The translations under genes and the position numbers were made by a program. From assembly GCA_029266815.1 (NCBI GenBank), contig JAQSWC010000186.1, positions 1 to 6,019 on the forward strand: a stretch of 6,019 bases of DNA. The letters run 5' to 3'. Shown here in pieces: positions 1 to 4,966 of the stretch (its first letter is position 1; every line of letters starts with the position of its first letter). The notes under the pieces were generated by a model. The model worked only from the letters and a program-made list of their open reading frames with translations. It made no database searches and was not told the origin of the DNA. Origin of the DNA: Paucimonas sp. Lineage in GTDB: Bacteria > Pseudomonadota > Gammaproteobacteria > Burkholderiales > Burkholderiaceae_D.

Positions 1-99
1 CCGGGCGTGGGCGACGTCAACCAGTTCGGCCCGGAGTATGCGATACGCATCTGGCTCGATCCGGCGAAACTCACCGCCTACAATCTCACACCCGGCGAT
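1..99 (+). repeat. Direct repeat, copy 1 (native position in RND porter domain)
   Basis: Bases 1-99 are identical to 448-546, an offset of 447 bases (149 codons). This copy sits where family members carry GVGDV...LDPAKL...LTP, so it is the native one. The right end is sharp: base 100 is G here and base 547 is T. The left end cannot be seen because the window begins at the first matching base, so 99 bp is a minimum length. Confidence 0.95.
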
Positions 100-447
100 G
101 CGCTGCGCGCAGTGCGCGAGCAGAACGTGCAGCTGTCGGCCGGCGAAATCGGCGGCCTGCCCGCCGTGCCCGGCCAGCAGATTACGGCCACCGTGGTATC
201 GCAAAGCCGCTTGTCCACGCCGGAACAGTTCGGCAACATCCTTCTGAAGGCATCCCCCGACGGCTCTTCCGTACGCCTGCGCGATGTGGCGCGGGTAGAA
301 CTGGCGCGCAGCGATTATTCCGTGACGGCGCGCGTGAACGGACGCGATGTGTCGGCGGCCGGCGTCAAGCTGGCGGCAACCGGCAATGCGCTTGAGACGG
401 CACAGGCCGTGCGCGACCGCCTGGAAGAATTGTCGAAATATTTCCCG

Positions 448-546
448 CCGGGCGTGGGCGACGTCAACCAGTTCGGCCCGGAGTATGCGATACGCATCTG
501 GCTCGATCCGGCGAAACTCACCGCCTACAATCTCACACCCGGCGAT
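448..546 (+). repeat. Direct repeat, copy 2 (ectopic, replaces the pre-TM2 segment)
   Basis: This copy is joined on the left directly to LSKYFPPG and on the right to the TM2 codons gtg-ttt-ctg-gtg. The left join is in frame and the right join is not. Compared with AcrB, about 90 bases of native sequence are replaced by about 95. The left junction falls on ccgggcgtg, which can encode both the expected PGV after FPP and the PGV that opens the repeat, so a short stretch of homology may have mediated the join. No inverted repeats or target-site duplications flank it, so it is not a mobile element. Confidence 0.9.
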
Positions 547-548
547 TT

Positions 549-1373
549 GTGTTTCTGGTGATGTATCTCTTTCTGCAGAATCTTCGCGCGACGCTGATTC
601 CCACCATCGTGGTGCCGATTGCGCTGATGGGCACCTTCGCCGGCATGTACATGTTCGGCTTTTCAATCAACGTGCTGACGCTGTTCGGCATGGTGCTGGC
701 GATCGGCATCCTGGTCGATGACGCGATTGTGGTGGTCGAAAACGTGGAACGCATCATGAGCGAGGAAGGTTTGCCGCCGCGCGAAGCGACACGCAAGGCA
801 ATGGGGCAGATTTTCAACGCCATCATCGGCATTACGCTGGTACTGATTGCCGTGTTCATTCCGATGGCGTTCTTCGGCGGCTCCGTAGGCGCAATCTACC
901 GTCAGTTCTCGATGGCGCTGGTGGCCTCGATGGTGTTTTCCGCCTTCCTCGCACTGAGCCTGACGCCGGCACTGTGCGCCACAATGCTCAAGCCGGTCGA
1001 AGCAGGACACCATCATGAAAAGACCGGCTTCTTCGGCTGGTTCAATAAATGGTTCAGCCGCAATTCAACGCGTTACCAGAGCGCAGTGGCACGAATCATC
1101 GGCCGCACCGGGCGCTACATGATCGTCTATGGCCTGATTGTTGGCCTTGTCGTGCTGCTGTTCGCCCGCTTGCCCGCTTCCTTCCTGCCGGAGGAAGACC
1201 AGGGTTACCTGGTCTCGGTGGTGATGTTGCCGACCGGCGCGACCGCCGAACGCACCGATAAAGTACTGCGCCAGCTCGACAGCGCAAGTCGCCGGACCTT
1301 CAGCCGCAATCCATCGTCGGCCGCGCTTTTGGTGCCTTCTCGCAGATCAAGGACGCGATCGTGCTCGCACTGA
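549..1373 (+). pseudogene. RND permease segment 2: TM2-TM7 and start of second porter half, frame 3
   Basis: Homology resumes at VFLVMYLFLQN (TM2) in a different frame from segment 1. It continues through TM3-TM6, with the proton-relay Asp-Asp at residues 57-58 of this frame, the loop GGSVGAIYRQFS, and LTPALCATMLKP at the end of TM6. Next come the amphipathic linker FFGWFNKWF, TM7 and the signature LPASFLPEEDQG (about 208-219). True homology ends near KVLRQLDS (about 1260-1283). The remaining residues to the stop at 1373, rich in Arg and Ser, are an out-of-frame read of sequence that makes sense one frame over. The first codon is a GTG coding for an internal Val, not a plausible start: it has no Shine-Dalgarno site and lies inside a transmembrane helix. 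Confidence 0.75.
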
Positions 1374-2530
1374 ATCCTCCCGCCATCCGTGAACTCGGCA
1401 ACTCCTCCGGCTTCGACATGCGGCTGCAGGACCGCGGCGGGCTTGGGCACGACAAACTGATCGAGGCGCGCAACACGCTGCTGGGCCTCGCTTCCAAGAG
1501 CCAGGTCGTGACCGGTGTGCGTCCTGAAGGACAGGAAGACACGCCGCAGGTCCAGGTCAACATCGACCGCAACAAGGCCAAGGCGCTTGGTGTTGCGGTA
1601 TCGGACATCAACGAAACCTTGACCATCGCCTTCGGTTCGGCTTACGCCAATGACTTTGTACGCGAAGGCCGCGTGCAGCGCGTGCTGCTCCAGGCGGATG
1701 CGCCGGCGCGCATGCAGCCTGATCATATTCTCCAGCTCCGCGTGCGCAACGCGGAAGGCGGTATGGTGCCCTTCTCATCTTTTGCAACATCGGAATGGAT
1801 CATCGGATCGCCACGCCTGGAACGCTATAACGGTATCCCGTCGGTGAAGATCGCCGGCAGCGCCGCTCCGGGGCGCAGTACCGGCGAGGCAATGCAGGAA
1901 ATGGAAGCGTTGATTGCGCAACTGCCTGCCGGCATCGGCTTCGAATGGTCCGGACTTTCGTATGAAGAACGCCTGTCCGGCTCGCAAGCGCCGGCCTTGT
2001 TTGCGCTTTCTATCCTTGTGGTCTTCCTGTGCCTGGCTGCGCTGTATGAGAGTTGGTCGATACCGCTGGCGGTGATCCTCGTCGTGCCGCTAGGCATCTT
2101 CGGTTCGATTCTTGCGGCCACCATGCGCGGGCTGCCCAACGACGTGTTCTTCAAGGTTGGATTGATTGCCATTATCGGCCTGTCTGCCAAGAACGCGATC
2201 CTGATCATCGAGTTCGCCAAGGATCTTCAGGCGCAGGGCAAGAGCGTCCGGGATTCGGTACTCGAAGCGGTGCATCTGCGCTTCCGCCCCATCATCATGA
2301 CCTCGCTCGCCTTCATACTGGGCGTGCTGCCGCTGGCAATCGCCACTGGCGCAGGCGCGGGCAGCCAGCGCGCGATCGGCACAGGCGTAATGGGCGGCAT
2401 GCTGTCTGCCACTGTGCTCGCAATTTTCCTGGTGCCGGTGTTCTTCGTTGTGGTGAGAAGCTATTTCAAAGGCAGCGAGCGACAACGAAAACTGTACGCA
2501 TCGCATGGGCACGACGAATCGCCGTCATAG
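1361..2530 (+). pseudogene. RND permease segment 3: C-terminal porter half and TM8-TM12, frame 2
   Basis: The GTG at 1361 is only the first possible start in this frame. Homology begins earlier, near 1289 (SPDLQPQSIVGRAFGAFSQ leading into IKDAIVLALNPP). The segment carries the second porter half: GGLGHDKLIEARN, VRPEGQEDTPQVQVNIDR, YANDFVREGRVQ, MVPFSSFA and SPRLERYNGIP. TM8-TM12 follow, with WSGLSYEERLSG, ALYESWSIP, GLSAKNAILIIEFAKDL (TM10, Lys 277 of this frame) and TGVMGGMLSATVLAIFLVPVFF at the C-terminal end. The short tail after TM12 is charged and His-containing, as in AcrB. Length and stop position match a normal RND C-terminus. If translated alone it would be an unpaired half-pump with no TM1-TM7, which would not be expected to work. 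Confidence 0.8.
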
Positions 2531-2546
2531 GCACCGCCCGCACTGG

Positions 2547-2579
2547 AAAAGGAGAGGTTGAGCGCACCTCTCCTTTTTT
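2547..2579 (+). terminator. Rho-independent terminator after the RND gene
   Basis: A perfect 8-bp stem (ggagaggt at 2551-2558 and acctctcc at 2566-2573) closes a 7-base loop and is followed by six T (2574-2579). Four A (2547-2550) just upstream can extend the stem against the T run. It lies 17 bases after the RND stop codon. Its presence argues that the pump gene is the last of its operon and that the next gene needs its own promoter. The A tract could give weak termination from the other side too, but no gene reads in from the right here. Confidence 0.9.
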
Positions 2580-2580
2580 G

Positions 2581-2694
2581 TTAAACCGGCCAGTTGCCCC
2601 TCATCGCTTTCAATTCACGAGGAATTTTGATTAAATGCTCATCGCTTTGTAAGTACAAACGCCTTGGGAATGAAAACAAGAAAGGGCACGGTAG
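2581..2694 (+). promoter_or_regulatory. Intergenic leader of the 100-residue protein gene; probable but unresolved promoter
   Basis: After the terminator, 114 bases precede the next start codon, and they are more AT-rich than the surrounding genes. Because transcription from the left should stop, a promoter is expected here. The best candidate is TTGATT (about 2627-2632) with TGTAAG (about 2648-2653), but the 15-base spacing is short and the match is modest. A clear ribosome-binding site, aaaggg (2681-2686), lies 8 bases before the ATG at 2695. Only the ribosome-binding site is well supported. Confidence 0.35.
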
Positions 2695-2997
2695 ATGAAG
2701 AGCTTGTTGATAGTCTTGCTGATTTCAATTTGTGCGATTGCGTATCGATACGAGGATGTGATCCGCCCGCTGGTGAGCCTGAACACTGCACAGCGCGTGC
2801 AACAGGTCAGCGTCAATGACCTGCTCGAGTGGAATGCCAATAGTGGCCAACCTGGCATGTCCATACATGAATTTGCCAACCTGGCGAAAACAGATCCAGA
2901 TGCCTATCATAAATTCCTGCAAAGCCATCAGCAGCCTGAAGAGCGCAACGAAGTGGACAAACTCATGAATCTGCTTGCTCGCGGCAAGTATGAATAA
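2695..2997 (+). CDS. Small exported or membrane-anchored protein of unknown function (100 aa)
   Basis: I do not recognise this protein. The ATG at 2695 has a good Shine-Dalgarno site (aaaggg, 8 bases upstream), which supports the start. Residues 3-16 (SLLIVLLISICAIA) form one hydrophobic segment after a short n-region with a single Lys. AIA before Tyr17 would suit signal peptidase I, but the segment could equally stay as a membrane anchor. Cys13 does not sit in a proper lipobox because Ile precedes it. The rest (about 17-100) is soluble, mainly helical in character and polar, with IHEFANLAKTDPDAYHKFL in the middle and a charged helix ERNEVDKLMNLLARGKYE at the end. It stands alone between the RND terminator and a convergent gene. 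The start, ribosome-binding site and coding character make it likely to be real; the function is unknown. Confidence 0.7.
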   Translation: MKSLLIVLLISICAIAYRYEDVIRPLVSLNTAQRVQQVSVNDLLEWNANSGQPGMSIHEFANLAKTDPDAYHKFLQSHQQPEERNEVDKLMNLLARGKYE

Positions 2998-3054
2998 GCC
3001 GCGCCTGTAGGCCGACAGTACCTTCCGCCGGAAACCTCGGCCGAGCCGGAACTA
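2998..3054. other. Convergent intergenic gap with short hairpins, no canonical terminator
   Basis: These 57 bases separate two converging genes. They contain a perfect 10-base palindrome (ctcggccgag) and a small ttcc-gcc-ggaa hairpin. Neither is followed by a T run on either strand, so a rho-independent terminator is not supported; any termination would have to work another way. Confidence 0.4.
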
Positions 3055-3810
3055 TTAGAGAGCCTTGAGACCGGTACGAACAGCAAGCGGCCATTCGATA
3101 GTCTTCTGCTCGCCTTGGTTGCCCCAGCCCGGCGCCAGTGCTTCCTTGAGTTCTGGCAGCGGGTCAGTGCCCCGGGCCTGGATATAGCGCTGCGTGGCAG
3201 ACCACGTACCCAGGTAGCCGATCAGCGTATCCAGATTCATCCTCGCCTGCATCACGTAGTTGGGCACTGCAATCTCGCTGAACGGAAAATCCACAGTGCG
3301 ATAGCCCTCCTCCAATAGCTGCCGCTCGGGAGGCCAGTAAGGGCCGACCGTCTCATCATAAAAATGGTCGATGCGGCCGCGAAGTAAGTCATCCTCCATA
3401 TGAAGGCGCCCGTAGCACCACACGGCGAGGACACCGCCCGGCCGAAGCACGCGTGTCGCCTCTGCGTAAAAAGCATGCAGATCTAGCCAGTGAAGTGCCT
3501 GAGCTACGGTGACAAGATCTACGGACGTATCGTCCAGTCCGGATTGTTCGGCGCATGCGATGCGATACTCCACGCCGGCGTGCGGCTCGGCATACGCAAT
3601 CTGACCGCTGCTGGCATCGGTGCCGATCACCTTGCTGAAGTGGGCGGCCAACTCCACGGCGGCTTGTCCGCTTCCGGTGGCGCAATCCCAGGCGAGCAGC
3701 CTTCGCGGAGCCAGAGACGCCAGATGGGAAAACAACTCGCTGGGATAGCGCGGGCGGAACCGGGCGTAGTCTGCGGCATTACTGGAAAAGTGATCTTTGA
3801 AGGCATCCAC
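3055..3810 (-). CDS. Class I SAM-dependent methyltransferase (Methyltransf_11/25-like)
   Basis: The protein (251 aa from GTG at 3810) is a cytosolic small-molecule methyltransferase of the Rossmann type, close in style to the FKDHFS...YARFRPRYP group that includes trans-aconitate-methyltransferase-like proteins. The N-terminal FSSNAADYARFRPRYP is characteristic. Motif I is WDCATGSGQ (about residues 41-49), a variant of the usual glycine-rich SAM loop with Cys-Ala. Asp65 in VIGTDAS is placed to bind the ribose hydroxyls. DLVTVAQALHWLD (about 98-110) is motif IV/post-II, and RVLRPGGVLAVW (about 120-131) is motif V/VI. Full length looks complete. The start is chosen because GGGAG at 3820-3824 lies 9 bases from this GTG; a TTG at 3816 adds two residues but is only 3 bases from that site. 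The gene begins 2 bases after the stop of the upstream gene, which suggests translational coupling. The substrate cannot be told from sequence. Confidence 0.88.
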   Translation of the reverse strand: MDAFKDHFSSNAADYARFRPRYPSELFSHLASLAPRRLLAWDCATGSGQAAVELAAHFSKVIGTDASSGQIAYAEPHAGVEYRIACAEQSGLDDTSVDLVTVAQALHWLDLHAFYAEATRVLRPGGVLAVWCYGRLHMEDDLLRGRIDHFYDETVGPYWPPERQLLEEGYRTVDFPFSEIAVPNYVMQARMNLDTLIGYLGTWSATQRYIQARGTDPLPELKEALAPGWGNQGEQKTIEWPLAVRTGLKAL

Positions 3811-3812
3811 GT

Positions 3813-4223
3813 TCAACTTCTCCCAAAAAGATCATGGGCATCAAGAATGGCGTAGGCAATCTGAGGCTGCTTATCGAGCAGGCGCCGCACCGCTGCCGGA
3901 ATCGACTGCCGGACCTTTTTGCACAGGCCCGGTTTCTCTTCAAGATGGATATTGATGCCGCGTATCGTGCGGACTTCATTCGCGCTCGGCGCTATTGTCA
4001 ACACGATGCCGAGCTGCGCCTGCATGCGTTCGATGATGTAGAGGAGTTCTGCATAGTTGGTGATGCTTTCAATGCGCGCGATGAGTTTCTTTTCCTCTTC
4101 CTTGGTCAGGAGAAGCACGCGGATATCGCTGTTCGGATCGTTTTCCAGCAGTTCACGCTTGCAGGTACATGCACCCGGCGGACATTCCTTGCGGAGCTGA
4201 AGAGCAGTCAAGGGGTTATGCAT
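3813..4223 (-). CDS. Uncharacterised protein with N-terminal CPPGACTC motif (136 aa)
   Basis: No function is recognised, though it reads like a conserved betaproteobacterial protein. It is soluble with no signal peptide. Near the N-terminus CPPGACTC places Cys at 14, 19 and 21; a fourth Cys is at 101 (KPGLCKKVRQ). This could be a metal or Fe-S site, but that is inference. The middle, LTKEEEKKLIARIESI and YAELLYIIERMQAQLGIVL, looks like two amphipathic helices. Then comes VRTIRGINIHLEE, and the C-terminal part (SIPAAVRRLLDKQPQIAYAILDAHDLFG) is again helical. The start chosen is ATG at 4223, with a weak purine-rich stretch (aaagacg) upstream. A TTG at 4241 would add six residues but has no ribosome-binding site. 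The stop overlaps or abuts the methyltransferase start, so the two are probably co-translated and may act on the same process. Confidence 0.75.
   Translation of the reverse strand: MHNPLTALQLRKECPPGACTCKRELLENDPNSDIRVLLLTKEEEKKLIARIESITNYAELLYIIERMQAQLGIVLTIAPSANEVRTIRGINIHLEEKPGLCKKVRQSIPAAVRRLLDKQPQIAYAILDAHDLFGRS
3820..3824 (-). promoter_or_regulatory. Shine-Dalgarno site (GGGAG) that decides the methyltransferase start
   Basis: On the minus strand GGGAG is followed by AAGTTGAACGTG. It lies within the last codons of the upstream gene. Spacing is 9 bases to the GTG at 3810 (normal) and 3 bases to the TTG at 3816 (too close), which favours GTG. The TTG overlaps the upstream TGA stop as TTGA, so the alternative cannot be fully excluded. 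Confidence 0.55.
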
Positions 4224-4391
4224 CGTTCGTCTTTGAGACAATACGTAGTCGCAAGGAAAATGGCTTCTTTACAGGCGAGGCCTGCGTTCGGAAATTTAGA
4301 GCTACTGGCCGGACAGGCGTTCACCCCTCGGTGATTCTACCGCCGGTGAGGCCAAGCCGGCCAACGAGAAAGAAACCACCGAGGCAAGACG
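4224..4391. other. Intergenic region between the SnoaL-like gene and the Cys-motif gene
   Basis: These 168 bases sit between two genes on the minus strand. I see no tRNA, no clear terminator with a T run and no strong sigma-70 promoter. An 8-bp inverted repeat (cctcggtg at 4326-4333, caccgagg at 4377-4384) has a 43-base spacer and is probably chance. The length suggests that the Cys-motif and methyltransferase pair has its own promoter rather than being read only from the SnoaL-like gene. Confidence 0.4.
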
Positions 4392-4883
4392 TCATCGCTT
4401 TTCCGCCGGATCCCAATGTTCGACGATTCGCCCATCACGCACCCTGAACATGTCGAACCAGGACGTTGTATACGTCTTTCCGGGATTGCGAGGGTCGGCT
4501 TCCTGGCGCACAAAGCACAGGAGCACAAGATCGCCTTCCGCAATCATCGCCACCAGAGGCATTTTGATCACCGGCTCGATCGGACGGGGGCTCTTGATCT
4601 TGGCAAAAAAATCGATGAACGCCTGCCGCCCAGTTGGCACATTCGGATTGTGCTGAATGTACGATTCGGACAGATAATCCTCCGCCAGCTCCAGGTGCCC
4701 CGCCTCGAATACCTTGCGCCAGAAGTCGTAGACGAGACGCTTGTTGGCAGCAAGTTGGGGATCGGGTGAAGCCAGCATCGTTGCATGCGCCTCTTCCGGA
4801 GCGGCGACAACCGGCATCTCGGCGCGTGCATGAGTTCCGGAAAGGGTCAACATGATGAAGGCGAAGCAGATCAGTTTGCGCAT
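4392..4883 (-). CDS. Secreted SnoaL-like (NTF2-fold) domain protein (163 aa)
   Basis: The N-terminus MRKLICFAFIMLTLSGTHARA is a classic Sec signal peptide with a likely cut after Ala21 (ARA before Glu), so the protein should be periplasmic. The mature part is a single SnoaL-like domain: KRLVYDFWRKVFEAGHLEL (about 48-66), DYLSESYIQHNP (about 69-80) with the family's His-Asn-Pro, TGRQAFIDFFAKI, a strand around VAMIAEGDLVLLCFVR (about 111-126), and a closing strand pair in FDMFRVRDGRIVEHWD (about 143-158). The fold forms a cone-shaped pocket used by cyclases, isomerases and many proteins without known activity, so no reaction is assigned. The ATG at 4883 is chosen because it yields the complete signal peptide, although no clear Shine-Dalgarno site precedes it. 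It lies 83 bases after the TonB-type gene on the same strand and could be read from it. Confidence 0.85.
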   Translation of the reverse strand: MRKLICFAFIMLTLSGTHARAEMPVVAAPEEAHATMLASPDPQLAANKRLVYDFWRKVFEAGHLELAEDYLSESYIQHNPNVPTGRQAFIDFFAKIKSPRPIEPVIKMPLVAMIAEGDLVLLCFVRQEADPRNPGKTYTTSWFDMFRVRDGRIVEHWDPAEKR

Positions 4884-4966
4884 GATAGGAATAAAGGAAA
4901 ATGCCGATAGGGTAGCCGGATGATACGTGAAAATTTTTAAGCAATTGCGGGAGAATTCGCGCAGGC
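4884..4966 (-). other. Gap between the TonB-family and SnoaL-like genes
   Basis: These 83 bases are AT-rich in the middle (aaaaatttt near 4930-4938) and contain the short palindrome gcaattgc. On the minus strand no pair of -35 and -10 boxes has acceptable spacing (TTGCTT and TATCAT are only 13 bases apart), and there is no hairpin plus T run. Whether the SnoaL-like gene has its own promoter is undecided. Confidence 0.4.

Larger units (their letters stand above)
1..546 (+). pseudogene. RND permease segment 1: porter domain (PN2/PC-side), frame 1
   Basis: This open frame enters from the left edge and runs to the stop at 559-561. It encodes periplasmic porter-domain sequence typical of HAE1 pumps: YAIRIWLDPAKL, a GQQ motif followed by a TATVVSQSRL strand, EQFGNILLKASPDGS, VRLRDVARVEL, and a helix ending LEELSKYFPPG. 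In AcrB the next residues are a VYPYDTTPF-type linker and the start of TM2. Here the frame instead goes back to GVGDVNQFG and repeats 31 residues already read at the start of the window, then terminates after four out-of-frame residues (LCFW). The true start codon lies outside the window, so the ATG-like and GTG starts inside this frame are not real initiation sites. Confidence 0.75.
1..2530 (+). pseudogene. HAE1-type RND efflux permease (AcrB/MexB family), 5'-truncated by the window and broken by two frame-shifting lesions
   Basis: This is the inner-membrane, proton-driven permease of a tripartite multidrug efflux pump. Homologous sequence runs from about AcrB residue 170 (porter domain, motif GVGDVNQFG) to the C-terminus, but in three frames: bases 1-546, then 549 to about 1288, then about 1289-2530. 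The proton-relay residues survive: the Asp-Asp pair at 717-722 (LVDDAIVVVENVER) and the TM10 Lys at 2189-2191 (GLSAKNAILIIEFAKDL). The family signature LPASFLPEEDQG is also present. Lesion 1 (448-546) replaces the segment that in AcrB reads roughly KIVYPYDTTPFVK onward into TM2. Lesion 2 (about 1281-1292) lacks about 40 codons of the porter domain. As written, no full-length pump can be made. It could be genuine decay or an assembly error: the coding sense is otherwise clean, with no other stops. The family call is firm; the cause of the breaks is open. Confidence 0.82.

Noticed and set aside
1..546. Tandem array with a 447-bp unit
   Set aside because: Only the first 99 bases of the putative second unit are present before the sequence jumps to TM2, and the left side is outside the window, so a tandem array is not supported.
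1205..1726. Long open frame on the minus strand (173 codons) and similar antisense frames inside the RND gene
   Set aside because: They lie opposite well-supported RND coding sequence and arise from GC-rich codon structure; no ribosome-binding site or recognisable domain.
2053..2634. A 193-codon + strand frame overlapping the RND C-terminus and running past the terminator
   Set aside because: It is out of frame with the clear RND C-terminus and its translation, rich in Arg, His and Ala, looks like a shadow frame; it also runs through the terminator hairpin.
2731..2733. Cys13 of the small protein as a lipoprotein site
   Set aside because: Ile precedes the Cys where the lipobox needs Gly, Ala or Ser.
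2998..3054. Palindrome ctcggccgag and ttcc-gcc-ggaa hairpin as a bidirectional terminator
   Set aside because: Stems are short and no T tract follows on either strand.
4326..4384. 8-bp inverted repeat cctcggtg and caccgagg as a terminator or operator
   Set aside because: The arms are short, the spacer is 43 bases, there is no T run, and a match of this size is expected by chance in GC-rich sequence.
4884..4966. Sigma-70 promoter for the SnoaL-like gene
   Set aside because: The best boxes (TTGCTT and TATCAT) are 13 bases apart, too close; other pairings match poorly.
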